Source: Bolinopsis microptera (Eukaryota; Ctenophora; Tentaculata; Lobata; Bolinopsidae). Taken from it: a stretch of DNA of 64,000 nucleotides. A program made the position numbers and the translations under genes. Below, piece by piece: positions 10,173 through 21,291 of this stretch; within the stretch, counting starts at the first letter, position 1, and every line of letters starts with the position of its first letter. The notes beneath the pieces are model-generated. The model was not told where the DNA came from. It ran no database searches and worked only from the letters and a program-made list of their open reading frames with translations. Location of the stretch: the NCBI RefSeq assembly GCF_026151205.1, contig NC_087072.1, positions 13,306,169 through 13,370,168 on the forward strand. The letters run 5' to 3'.

Positions 10173-11140
10173 GAAGCAGGAGGAAAAGTGACGGAGTGTG
10201 AGCGTCAGATAGCACTGGCTGATGTTGTCATACTCAACAAACTAGATCTTATCAACGATACTATCAAAGATAACATCAGTAAAAAGATACAGAGTATCAA
10301 CAGTTCTTGTGATATACAGTATACCTCTTACAGTCGGATTGATCTAGATACGATACTTGGAATTCAGGCTTACTCCAGCGCTGCTCCTCCTCCAAGGTTT
10401 TACTTTTTTAATTAATTAATTAATTAATTCTCATCTTCATGTAGAGTAAACCTCGATCATAGAGGTTCTGAAGAGTATCCTAAGTTCCACAATTATAATG
10501 AATTTGCACTCCAGTTCCAACAAATAAATACAGTGAGCTGTGGTATCGATATTTGTATAGTTCCACAAACATTATTTTGCTAAATGTTTTGCAGTCCTTG
10601 TTGGATTATTCCAGAGTTTCCTGCTGTGTACAGTAACACCGTCCCAATCTTCAGCACGATAGAACACAATATATCATCATCTATCAGCACAGTTACCATG
10701 ACAACTGATATTATCATGAAAAGAGGAGATATAGAGAGTGCTTTAGAGACTTTGTTATGGGAGGATCTTGATTCGTTCTCTAATTCCGATAACAAGTTGG
10801 TTGAGTAAAAAATTTCTATTTTTTAATTTCGATTTTGTCAAGAACTAGAATATATATATATTCTATTTATGATCATAAGTTTTTCACTGGAATACTGACT
10901 AATCTTTATCTCTCCAGAAAAGAATCACACTCAATGGAGGACACGGGAGGAATGAACATTCTGCGGTTAAAAGGGAAGCTTCAAACCCCAGACGGTTGGA
11001 TTATGATCCAAGGAGTAAGAGATATGTTCGATATAACCGAGATAAAGGGAGATAATATCCCGTACCAACATTTAGTCTTTATCGGGGTCCACCTGGACAG
11101 AGTAAGACTTTGTGACGTCACTAAAATGAGAGTCAGATGA
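10173..11140 (+). CDS. CBWD/ZNG1-type CobW GTPase, 3' part
   Basis: Exons are 10173-10396, 10445-10532, about 10595-10795 and 10918-11140 (TGA). Exon 1 here contains ERQIALADVVILNKLDLI, the NKxD guanine-specificity motif in the context typical of CobW/CBWD G3E GTPases (zinc metallochaperones that serve METAP1 in animals). Exons 3-4 match the C-terminal domain: NISSSISTVTM, ALETLLWED, NILRLKGKLQ, IQGVRDMFDI. Phases agree at junctions 1-2 (phase 2) and 3-4 (phase 2). At 2-3 the best donor (ACA|GTGAGC) gives phase 0 while the candidate acceptors imply phase 2, so that junction is unresolved. The upstream exons (Walker A, CxCC zinc motif) are not visible before the repeat block at 5419-10132, so this is a 5'-truncated copy or its 5' exons are unrecognised. 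Confidence 0.75.
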
Positions 11141-11540
11141 CCTGGAGTCTGGAGTCTGTTATTTTAGATATACTTTATTTAAGAAGTTTGTTTAAAAGTT
11201 AAAAGTTTATTTGACATTTTCTAGCGTCATTATTGAGGGTCGATAAATTGGAAGAAATGTTTGGAATATTGTTTATATTGGTGCGTGCGGCACTTTTTTA
11301 TAACTTATTATCATTAGTCGTGTTGATCATGTGCTGTTCTTTAAAGAAATATATTTTGATCATGTCTTCAATCATCTTTATTAAATTGTTTACTTTACTT
11401 TACTGTTTATATTAAGTTCTTAAAAACTAAATCGTAATATTCCACTTAAATTGGAAATTCTCGTAGATTGACTGAACAATGACCTATTATAAGATTTCAT
11501 AAAGCTCCGATTTCCTCAACTAACCCTGACACTACACAGC
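11141..11540 (+). other. Intergenic, CBWD 3' UTR and UQCRC2 upstream
   Basis: About 400 bp, AT-rich. It should hold the CBWD-like 3' UTR and the UQCRC2 promoter/5' UTR. No specific element recognised. Confidence 0.4.
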
Positions 11541-14414
11541 ATGTTGTTGGCAGCCACCACCGCCCGTACCCAGCAGGTAGCCGGTCTCTCCACCCTGACC
11601 GCCCTACCCAAGAAGATCCTGACGCGTGTTGTGGGGAAGCTGAAGGTGGACGAGGAGTACTCTGCTCATGTTAACCTGGATCTGGAGAAGAAGTACGATG
11701 TACCTCTCCATCAGATCTTCAGCAGGACTGGTCATATTGACAAGAGGCTGGCTGGTGACGCCATGGTCATGCCTTGTTACAAGGAGAATCTACCTTTCCT
11801 TGGGGCTACAAGCGGCCAGGTATGTAGTGTTTAACATTAATCAAAAATCTTATTTGGGTACTTCCTATAGGAAGTAATTAATAGATTAATAGATTAATAA
11901 CCACCTTCTTATATTTGAACTTACAACTTTTCCTTCTTATATTGAGATAATTTTATCAACAAACAAAACTTTTAAACCCCACCTTTGTGCAGATGGAAGC
12001 CTCCAGGCTGTCCAATGGTGTGACTACAGTATCAGTAGATAATAGTAGTCCTGTGGTTCACCTCGGTGTTTACTTGGGAGTTGGAACTGGTAACGAAACC
12101 AGAGCAAATGCCGGCAGTCTTCAAGTCATGAAAAATGCCTGGTATGTTCTTAACTTCCAATATTTTCTCTACTTTTTAAAACATCTCTGTAGTTAATTGT
12201 TATCTCTAATTAATTAGGTTAATTTTGTGCTGACCTTTAAATTGGTCCAGGTTAGGATCAACTACAAGGCGAACTCTGATTGGCGGACACAGGGAACCAC
12301 TACAGTGTGGAGCCAATATCGAGTTCAATGTTGGACGAGATATCACTTCAATCACTGCTTCTTGTCCTAGAGATAAGGCTAGCTTGTAAGTTACATATTG
12401 TTCATCTTGTTGTCGGAAAATATAAAATATTTTGAACTTTCCACTCAAATTCGTCTGTCATCAGCTCTCTAGTCATTGTTCTGATCTACGTATTATTTAC
12501 TTATTTGAAGTATTTCACAACAATATCGTGATATTATTAACGTACTTTTAAACTTCCCAGAGTATTGGATCACATGACACAGAACTTGGTGTGCCCGGAA
12601 TTCTTCAACCACGAACTCCACCAAGCTAAAGTTGATGCCCTTCACCAGACTGGTGTTGCTCTGTCTGATCCTGCCACTATTGTGATGGAGGAGGCCAACA
12701 GGGTGAGCTGCTAGTGTTACAATTATCGACCATGTTAACCATAACTTTGTGTTGATAACTAGCCACAACATTGGGAATGGGACTTTGTTCTTGAACCCAA
12801 TGTTAACAGTCTATGTTTGAATGCGGTTCATTTTGATTCCTTTGATCCCACTGAATGTGTGTATTTAAATTGTTGACGTGTATCACAGCTCGCATACCGT
12901 GGAACTGGACTGGGCAGATCTATCTACTTAAAAGCGGGAAACACGGGAGCAATTGAGCGTAACACTCTGCTCGACTTCGCTGCTGAGAACTTCAAGGACT
13001 CTAACAACATCGCTGTAGTTGGTGTTGGTAAGTTATTGTTTATAGCCAGGCTTCAAACTTCTGTGAGAGTTTGGACTTTGTGAATTGTGAGCAGTGAGGG
13101 TGGTTCAATGAATTCTCACGACAATGTTATTTTATACAACTTTTATGATAATTTTTGATTTGATTGATAAGAATTTTTCCGTTCACCATTCATAGTAGTT
13201 CCAAATTATTAATATTATTACTACATTTAGTTTCCAGTGTAAGTTGATCCCATGTATGACTAGTATAGTGGTAATGATAACCACCCCAACAGGTCTAGAC
13301 CCAGAGAACCTGAGTGGATTAGCTGACGAATACCTCTGGTCACTAGAAGGAGGTTCTGCCACTGTTGCTAACACCACCTGGACTGGAATGCAGGAATCTC
13401 AGATCGAGGCATCTGGTAATGGGGCTCTAGCAATGTGTCTTGTTGAGGGAGCTGCTGCTGGGTCACAGGATGCCCTTGTATTGGGCATTCTCAAACATCT
13501 TGCTGGTTAGTATTTAGTAGAGACACGTGGTTTTTATTCTGGAAATGTTTGAAGAATGTTCTAGAATAATTGAAACTGAGACGGTAAATTAAAAACTGTT
13601 CAAAAGTACTCGGTCCAAAACAAAATATCGTTTTTGCAGGAGCGGGAGGTTCAGCGATAACCCACGGTGGATCACACAGTCAACTCATATCCGCTGCAGC
13701 ACCCTACACTCAATCACCCTTCAATACCCAGTGTGTTAACATTAACAATGTTAACACTGGCATGTTCGGGCTCAGTATCTCCGCTGCTGGACAAGAGGTT
13801 TTATTTTAGTTATTTTATCAATTAAGTTGACTAATTTTGTTACTTTATTGCTAGTTTATTTTAGTTAATTTTGCAATTTGAAAGTTAAGATTGACAACCC
13901 AGAGTAGTTATTTAACTGTAAACCTAATATTAGTTTACATTTTGTAATTCATTTCCTATTCAGATTGGGGATGTACTGAAGTCTTCTTATGGTGTTATGA
14001 TAGGACTTAATGATGGTGTTTCTGACCAAGCACTTGAAACCGCTAAAAACAAACTCAAACTCGAACTTTTATCTGCAGTGAGTTTAATATTCTTCACTTC
14101 TAAAATTTCTGTTTTAAATCAAGGAGACCCATAAAATATTGCCTCTTTTAGTCATTTCTAACCGTGTGAAGTTTAACATTTAAAATAACAAATCTTTTTT
14201 TCAGTACGAAAGCAATCTGGCTGTACGTGCAGCGACCGGTCTTGAGAGCATAGCAGCTGGCAGTCCCAGTTCGGCATCTCAATTATGCGGTGCTATCGAC
14301 TCAATTACAAACGAAGAAGTGATTGAAGCAGCAAAGAAAATCAACAGCTCTGCTCCTATCTTGGTTTCGTACGGCAACGTGGAAAGCATGCCCCTTCAGA
14401 GAGAATTACAATAG
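11541..14414 (+). CDS. UQCRC2: Cytochrome bc1 complex subunit 2 (core protein 2), mitochondrial
   Basis: Nine exons with GT-AG borders and fully consistent phases: 11541-11819, 11993-12141, 12251-12385, 12561-12702, 12889-13027, 13293-13505, 13640-13797, 13964-14077, 14205-14414. They encode 512 residues. The product is an M16-peptidase-fold protein: RLSNGVTTVSVDNSSPVVHL...GVGTGNE, then the second half with SLEGGSATVANTTWTG, LGILKHLAGAGG and KINSSAPILVSYGNVES. No HxxEH zinc site is present, as expected for the non-catalytic core 2 rather than an MPP subunit. It would act in the inner mitochondrial membrane as the matrix-side scaffold of complex III. The N-terminus (MLLAATTARTQQ...) looks like a presequence. 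The roughly 93 residues of exon 1 are longer than the usual leader plus linker. Confidence 0.88.
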
Positions 14415-14689
14415 AATAAATGAACTAGTCTATTTATTAAACGAGATTAACAACTGATAAACTGAAGTGCTGCGTTCGATTTATTTCCTGATTTGTAAAT
14501 ATTAAAATGACAGTCGTCTTTCGTAATGTGTTATTTTATAGGTTGTCACCCACGGAATTGCTAGAGTTACTTGTCTCCCTGATATTGGGCCAGTCACAAT
14601 AATCTAGAGTCGCAGTGTAAAACGGATGGCGCGAAGCAGTTTTGCGCAATGAAATCAAATTTTGGCGCACGTACGAATACGTTAGGAAA

Positions 14690-14690
<1 letters not shown>
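14415..14690. other. UQCRC2 3' flank
   Basis: Contains the likely 3' UTR (AATAAA-like GAATAAATG right after the stop) and unremarkable AT-rich sequence. No gene seen. Confidence 0.4.
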
Positions 14691-14691
<1 letters not shown>

Positions 14692-14722
<31 letters not shown>

Positions 14723-14738
14723 GTACATATATATATAT
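14692..14738. repeat. (TA)n microsatellite
   Basis: Alternating TA run of about 29 bp, a short ACGTACA break, then a second short TA run. Confidence 0.9.
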
Positions 14739-14755
14739 GCAGCTCAGCAATTTTT

Positions 14756-15180
14756 AACCCCCCCCCCCTCCGTAATCAAACGTAATCAAGATCGAACCCC
14801 CCTATATTACGTAATCAGGGTTTGACCCTCCCCCCCCCCGTAATCAAGACCCAACTCCCCTCCTATATTACGTAATCAAGATTAGACACACCCGCCCCCC
14901 TCCCTATCTATTACATGTTCATGTTAAGCCATTTATTTATTAAAAACTATCACAACGGATTAATGAATGAAATAATCGCAAAGCACAAACGAAAATTGGT
15001 TTAAAAAACGAAAATTTTGGTTACATAATTAACGATTTTAACCAATTTTCCAATTGGTATCTCGAAAATCGGTAAAAAATTAAAATTTTGATTACGTAAT
15101 CAACGACCAAACCCCCCCCCCCCCCGTAATCAACCGTAAGCATTTGAAACCCCCCCCCCCCCCCTCGCCTGATTACGTAA
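14756..15180. repeat. C-run / GATTACGTAATC palindrome block
   Basis: At least five C-runs of 8-15 bp alternate with CGTAATCAA motifs and the palindrome GATTACGTAATC (near 14808, 14870, 15097, 15171). The middle (14940-15090) is AT-rich with inverted AAAATTTTGGTTACGTAAT-like words. C-runs next to palindromes resemble the ends of the two DNA elements at 5709-8236 and 15873-18968. This may be a third, degenerate family, but no ends could be fixed. Confidence 0.6.
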
Positions 15181-15369
15181 TATGTGAACGACCCCTTATA
15201 GCCCAATTAAATAAACGGTCGTGGGTATCAGTGTTACTGTTATGTAGTGGTGAACATTTAATGTACGATTCCTATGACCCATCTATGAACCATCTTCGGA
15301 GGCCCTCGTTCATATCATGTGTCAGTAAACTGAAGTTCCTGTTAACTGTATGCTGCTTGTTAAAAATAA
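15181..15369. other. Unassigned sequence before the LINE fragment
   Basis: No feature recognised; it may be degenerate LINE sequence upstream of the first alignable RT motif. Confidence 0.3.
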
Positions 15370-15872
15370 ATAAAATCATAACAAGCCTTAGACCACTTAC
15401 ACTGTTAAACGGATCGAGGAAGATGCTCACTCAAATTGCCTTAAAACGGGTTGACTGTTGAGAGTAGAATTGACAACTATAGTACACCATGCCATGGCAG
15501 AGTGCTTACAAGAGAGGTAGGAGCTGCTCTGACATTGTGTGGGCTCAGAGAATGCTCATATCTGTTGTGATGAGGAAGAAATGGACATTTAGCAAAATGG
15601 GTATTGATATGAGTAGAGCTTTTGATACCGTGAAAAGGGACACTATCATCAATGTTTTGAAAGATGCTGGTTGTTCGGAGGACGACATTCGCTTAGTTCA
15701 ATACCTTCTATCGAATACTCTCCTTAGAGTTCGTGTTAACTCCTCACTGTCGGAAGAGTTTGAAAGTTTACTCGGAGCCTTTCAAGGTGACAGTTTATCT
15801 GGAAAGCTATTCACACTTATTCTTGCAGCAGCCTTACACCACCTCAGAGCTGTATCTGGGAGACCAAACCCA
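15370..15872 (+). mobile_element. LINE reverse transcriptase, first half (interrupted)
   Basis: The frame near 15390-15455 reads ITSLRPLTLLNGSRK (RT block 1-2), then shifts. From 15489 it is open: YKRGRSCSDIVWAQR, motif A in GIDMSRAFDTV, motif B region GAFQGDSLSGKLFTLIL, ending at RPNP. The RT resumes at 18969 after a 3.1-kb insertion, and the catalytic YSDD of motif C is on that far side. The type matches LINEs common in cnidarian genomes. The ORF is already degenerate (frameshift near 15460). Confidence 0.8.
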
Positions 15873-16260
15873 GGGGGGGGGGGGGGCGTAACCCAAAAAA
15901 ACCCAACTCCTACCCAAGAAAAGGTAATACTGGGATTGGGTTTTTTTGGGTTTTTTAAACAAAATTTAAACAAAATTCTAGCCATTTCATTTGTTGTATT
16001 GAATGTGAATTATTTCCCACTGAGTCTTACCTACGTGTTGTTCTCATGTCTTAACTTAATAGATAGTTTACATAGTATATAAGTGTGTTTATAATAAAAT
16101 TATGTTATCACGATAGCAAAGAGGATGTCTAGTTCATCGAGATATAATCCATATGAATGCAGAAAGTGGAAATTTGCAAATGTGTTCTCCTGTCATTGAA
16201 AGAGGCTATGACGAAGGTCAAGGGCAAGTCAAAGCACATGACTTAAATTACTTGACTTAA

Positions 16261-16846
16261 ATCAAGAGGCTTGCATATAATGAACATATTGACACGGGTG
16301 CAGAGTTGAGTCTGTACGGAACCTAGTAGTTTCAGATCCTTGTTTAAATTGTCGTACAGCAAGGTCATCCACTACTTTAGCCCGGCGAGGCACATAACTC
16401 CCTCTACAACTCCATGACAAATGTTTCATATATACTAGCCGAGTTCACAAGATATATCCTTGTGTTTGAGAAGAGCTCGTTAGAACTGCTTCTTTTCCCT
16501 TCAGTATCCCACAGTCTCTCGAGTTTCGTAAGTGCCAGAGAACTCTCTTAAACAATTACTAGACTCGGTGATTATAAATCAAGAGGCTTGCATATAATGA
16601 ACATATTGACACGGGTGCAGAGTTGAGTCTGTACGGAACCTAGTAGTTTCAGATCCTTGTTTAACTTGCCGTACAGCAAGGTCATCCACTACTTTAGCCC
16701 GGCGAGGCACATAACTCCCTCTACAACTCCATGACAAATGTTTCATATATACTAGCCGAGTTCACAAGATATATCCTTGTGTTTGAGAAGAGCTCGTTAG
16801 AACTGCTTCTTTTCCCTTCAGTATCCCACAGTCTCTCGAGTTTAAG
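16261..16846. repeat. Two-copy direct repeat, period 317 bp
   Basis: 16261-16530 and 16578-16846 are nearly identical (from ATCAAGAGGCTTGCATATAA to CCACAGTCTCTCGAGTTT). They lie inside the G-run element. Non-coding. Confidence 0.9.
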
Positions 16847-16849
16847 GCG

Positions 16850-17320
16850 GCTTCAGAGTCCGAGTCTCAATGATGTGTCTCCAAAGTTTCTGTCCGCCAT
16901 AAGCTCCTTAATCTTCCCAGTGTTCTTGAGTACGGTGTCACTTATTAGGTTATCGACGAAGGTGAGCGGTGGTCTGCCCCTCCCTCTGGTCCCATGGCTA
17001 GGTTCCCGAAGGAGAAGTTGGTGTACTGCCAGGTCATCATATCGCTGGATCTCTGGATGTGCCCAGCCAACCTCATTCTTCTGGCCTGTATCTTCGAACT
17101 AACTCTTGGGAGTGATCCAAAGACCTCTTTGTTGGTGCGATGTTCTCTCCAGTCCACGTTTAGGGCCATCCAAGGCATTCTACTGTAACATCCGTCTATT
17201 CTTTTCAAAGATTATGTCATTGTCTACGTTTCCGTTCCATACAGGAAGATTGATTCAACTGTAGCCTTGAAACAGACGGATCTTTAAATCTCGGCGCAAT
17301 TTGGACCTCCATGTAGCCCT
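16850..17320 (-). mobile_element. Degenerate LINE RT C-terminal fragment
   Basis: The minus strand reads KRIDGCYSRMPWMALNVDWR, TNKEVFGSLPRVSSKIQARR, MRLAGHIQRSS and ends GGADHRSPSSI. This is the characteristic tail of LINE reverse transcriptases (R-LR-L-GH...R). Frameshifts and stops interrupt it upstream near 17250. It is captured inside the G-run element. Confidence 0.7.
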
Positions 17321-17602
17321 CATTTTGTGGTAGGCAGCCCATGCCTTGGCATAGGGAGCCGTATCCTGACTATCAGAGTGTGGTCATAGTAGACTAGGTT
17401 GAACAGGGTAACAGCCAACACCTCTTTAGCTACTGTGCAATCCACAGTAAAGATTTACGAGTCTATAAGCCTCTTGTAGACCAAGAGTTAAGGAGTCAAT
17501 AGATCAAATTATTGAACTTCCGGGGCTCAATGTCTCCCGTCGACCGTCCTGCCTTTAGCCTGGACCCCCTGTACAGTATCCAGTCTTCACCACGCGGAGG
17601 TA

Positions 17603-18323
17603 GTGGCTTCCATCATGCTTTCCTATGAGTGTCTGGAAGAGGGCACCAGCAGGATACCCCTTTTCAAAGTTCTGGGAGCCTCACATCAGACCAAGGCTTC
17701 CACCCAGCTTCTATCCAGCGGTGACGCCTTGGGCCATCTAAGCTTCACACAACCATTGAAAGACCACCTGCCTACTTGTAAAAATGTTGATGATGCGATT
17801 ATTACAGTCGAGGGTCTGATGCTGTACATTCTCAGTGTAACAGCTGACAACAGTTATCAACACTTTATGCCCTGGCTGTTTACATCCGATGCCTGCGAGC
17901 AAACTTTATGCTTTCCTGCGCAATGCGCATAGGCCTCCATGCAGGCATTAGAACTAATCTGTGTTCTAAGGATATGTTGGATGGCATGGGCAAATCAAAC
18001 CGTTCCCTCGAGCTTGATGCACTCGGCAAAAGTTTGATCCCTGTAACAGTTGCCCACTCTCGCAACAAGCTTGTTATACCGCATCCGAAAGCAGAGAAAC
18101 TATTTAGAGGTAAAGATACTTCAATCCCAAGATTGTTACAAGCTATGAAGAAGGGAGTCTCAAGGGGTAGAGAACTCCTTCAAGAACACTGTAACTTTGA
18201 AGGAGAGGCTTTCCAACCATCTTCTGACGGAGCAGAGAGTGACGAAGCGGAAACAGATGATGAAGAAGAGGAAGTGGAGGATATTGACTCATCAGAGAAA
18301 TGGGCGAAAATAGTAACTGTGTA
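17603..18323 (+). pseudogene. Unknown element-borne ORF, frameshifted
   Basis: 17603-17932 (about 110 residues, ending near SYQHFMPWLFTSDACEQ) continues after a +1 shift at about 17905 into 17908-18324 (MLSCAMRIGLHAGIRTNLCS, KAEKLFRGKDTSIPRLLQAM). The tail is highly acidic (DEAETDDEEEEVEDID). I do not recognise the family. The His/Cys/Trp-rich middle and the position inside a DNA element suggest an element-encoded protein, but no DDE or other catalytic signature was seen. Sequence down to about 18760 shows only short frames. Confidence 0.45.
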
Positions 18324-18968
18324 GTGTGTATGGTGATGCTCTGCATCATGATACGGCTGTTGAGGTTTGCCTCAATGGAGAACGAGATCGAATGCCATCC
18401 CAGTCAATATTTTAGCGACTCCAGGGCCATAAACAAGCGAAGAGATCACTTAATATCACATGTGATCATGCAGCTGATAGTAACTGCAAGATTCTTTCAG
18501 TTGGAGATAGAGCATGGTTTCTCGTTAAGCGGATGATCAGGAAAACGGAAACAGAGATCGTGAAGGTGAGAAGAAAGGCTTTATTCCTCTCGTACCGGTT
18601 GCGGCCAGGGTTGGGGTCATCAGTAAGTTGCGTCCCTACTAACTCAATTTGCCATGGCCATCGAAGTGAGCATTACATATGGCTGATATCATATCTGGAT
18701 GGCCAACTTCTTCTGAGCACATCAGTGAATAAAATACTGCTTTTGTGTGATATTTAAGCGATTATATCTATTATCTATTGTGATGTTGTAGTGATGAACC
18801 ACAACAGTGATGTTGTACTGATAATTGTTTTGCTAGGTGCCTACATGATTTTATTTCCTTCAAATGAAAAATTTGTAAAAAACCCAAAAAAACCCAACTC
18901 CTACCCTGAAAAAGGTAATTCTGGGATTGGGTTTTTTTGGGTTTTTTTGGGTTACACCCCCCCCCCCC

Positions 18969-19768
18969 AACCCACCAGTATCAGAACTAGGTTTTCCAAC
19001 TGAGTGGGAATATTCAGACGATTGTGACTTTGCTGACGAGGACATCGAGAAACTGAGAATTTTCCTTCCTGCAGTGAAGCCGTGAAGGAGATTCTCAAAG
19101 ACTGGAACCTCCAAGTAAATGAAAGTAAAACTGAATTCAGTACCTTCTACCTGGCGGAAAAATCTGATAAAGACACAAACGGTCAGCCATTAGCTAATAA
19201 CGAACCTTCAAGAAGGAGAATCTTAGCTGAAATTCCTTTTAAGAACTTCGAAAAAGTATGGTTGTCCGGTAAGAAAATTTCCCTTGAAAGAATGCTGAGG
19301 TTATACGATGCTCAAGTTGTATCTGTATTGATTTACAACTCAAATAGTTGGAGTCCTAAAAAAGCAACCATGGAGAAAATGGACACACTTCATCGTAGAC
19401 ACCTCAGTGCTCAGGTCCATTTTAAACATCAAATGGCCTAAAGGTATGATAAGCAACATAGCATTGTATGAAAGGTGCAAAGTTGAAAAGTTATCCAAGC
19501 GTATTGAACACCAGCGCTGGAAGATGTTTGGACACATTCTCAGGAGTATGGAGAACACCCCAGCCCAAACGGCTCTCTCTTTTGCTATTGAATCAGATAA
19601 TTTATTCATTGGGAGATTGGGGAGACCTAGAATGAACTTGTTATCAGTTTTAAGTAGAAATTTGCATGTGGACAACTCGCATGAATTGAACGAAATTAGA
19701 GATATAGCTGCATGCAACATGAACAGATGTTGGGAAAATCTTTTTCAAGGGTACAGTTTACCGCATTA
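18969..19768 (+). mobile_element. LINE reverse transcriptase, second half
   Basis: Continues the RT of 15370-15872: PVSELGFPTEWEYSDDCDF (YSDD catalytic motif C), then LKDWNLQVNESKTEFSTFYL, KVWLSGKKISLERMLRLYDA and LIYNSNSWSPKKA. Frameshifts near 19080 and 19410 precede LRSILNIKWPKGMISN and RWKMFGHILRSMENTPAQ. The ORF ends at TAA 19767-19769. It is a dead copy. Confidence 0.8.
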
Positions 19769-19769
19769 A

Positions 19770-20067
19770 GGTATTTTAAAGAATCATTTTTGTCGGTAAG
19801 ATCCTGTTTTATAATAATAATAATTTTTGAAGGAACACTTGTGAAGTCAATCCTGACATCGGGATTCCCCGACGATTTCCAACCGGGAAATTTTCTCAAT
19901 TCCCGATTTTCGGGAATTTTCGATCTATTGTGTAATATAGTTGCAAATATTAAAATAAATTGTATTAAAATTTTAACAACCGCAAGAAATTCGTCGACTC
20001 TGGCCGGTACATGAACATTACTGTATCATTAATTGACGTTACCGGTTACTGGGCCGCGCTGAGCCTG
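19770..20067. other. LINE 3' flank
   Basis: AT-rich, with a short inverted word (ATTCCCGA..TCGGGAAT) near 19890-19918. No gene recognised. Confidence 0.4.
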
Positions 20068-20900
20068 TCATTCCGCTAGTGTGGTTGGCTTTATCCGATT
20101 TTTTTAGATTTTTATGGAGGTTGTACCATTGTAAAACTTACATTGTGACAGTATAGATGGCGAAATATTTTTGAAAATGGTTCTAACACAGCTTTGATAG
20201 TAACAATAACATTGGGTGAATATATTGGGTGAACAAACTATGAAGCAGGCAATTATATGTGCTCATCCATCATTCTGCATATGTAAGCACAGTAGTTTAA
20301 TTGCTGATTCATACTAAATGGTGACTCGATAGTAGTCATGTGAGGGAGATCACGTGACAACACCTTCTCATAATTATAGCCCTCAGGATCGCATTGCATG
20401 TTACGTTCACTGTAATGTGTATTGAGGTATGTGCTGTACTTGGCGGGCTATGTTTCAATATATAATATCAGAGATTAGTATATACATTCTACTCTGAGTC
20501 ATTGAGTAAATATTCCTGTTATGTTGGAACACACAGGGGAATACCAAAATATTAAACTATTAAAACATAACCCTGAGGAAAATTAATTGTAGTTGTAGTT
20601 GTTCACCTAATATGATCAATAAAACTAACTTATAGTTTATTTTTACGGACATAAGTTAATAGTTGCAGATGCTACAAGTTAAGCCCTAGCGTTTATTTTA
20701 ATTTCCGCTCAAAATTATGCCGGCCGGTCACATTATGTCCGGTGGCAGTACGGGTAAAATAACGTCCGATGAGCTATGTTTTAAAAATAACCTATAGAAC
20801 TAAAAGCAAGTGTAAAGTGTGAAGTGACCGTTGATAAGTTCAACATGGTACGCTTCTTACAATTATTACTCTTAACTTTACTGTTAGTAATATAGTATGT

Positions 20901-21225
20901 AACAAACATACAGTTAAAAGTTACACAGTATTAGTATTACTCCGATGTACGCGGAGTTTGGGAGAAACAAACATACAGTTAAAAGTTACACAGTATTAGT
21001 ATTACTCCGATGTACGCGGAGTTTGGGAGAAACAAACATACAGTTAAAAGTTACACAGTATTAGTATTACTCCGATGTACGCGGAGTTTGGGAGAAACAA
21101 ACATACAGTTAAAAGTTACACAGTATTAGTATTACTCCGATGTACGCAGAGTTTGGGAGGAACAAATATACAGTTAAAAGTTACACAGTATTAGTATTAA
21201 TCCGATGTACGCGGAGTTTGTGAGA
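20901..21225. repeat. 65-bp tandem repeat, five copies (left arm)
   Basis: Units start at 20901, 20966, 21031, 21096 and 21161 (AACAAACATACAGTTAAAAG...). Units 1-3 look identical; 4 and 5 carry a few changes. Each contains the small palindrome CTCCG..GTACGCGGAG. Confidence 0.95.
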
Positions 21226-21291
21226 AAGGAAAAAGCCACGGTAAATCGGGGTTTTGATTGTTTACATTATGTATGTTTTCAGTTATGCACT

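Larger units (their letters stand above)
15873..18968. mobile_element. 3.1-kb DNA element with G-run/C-run ends, 6-bp target duplication
   Basis: The left end is G14 then CGTAACCCAAAAAAACCCAA; the right end is the inverse, TTGGGTTTTTTTGGGTTACA then C12. Both ends carry a hairpin module of about 75 bp. The flanks are AACCCA at 15867-15872 and AACCCA at 18969-18974. Removing the element plus one AACCCA restores an uninterrupted LINE RT frame (RPNP joined to PVSELG...YSDD), an independent proof of the exact boundaries. The interior contains a 317-bp-period direct repeat, a minus-strand LINE fragment and a frameshifted unknown ORF. No known transposase was recognised, so superfamily and autonomy are open. 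Confidence 0.85.

Noticed and set aside
11233-11415. 60-codon hydrophobic frame between CBWD-like and UQCRC2 genes
   Set aside because: AT-rich, in the probable 3' UTR, with no splice or start context; chance frame is likely.
20901-21225. CRISPR-like array of 65-bp repeats
   Set aside because: Units are contiguous without unique spacers and belong to the inverted arm of an animal mobile element.
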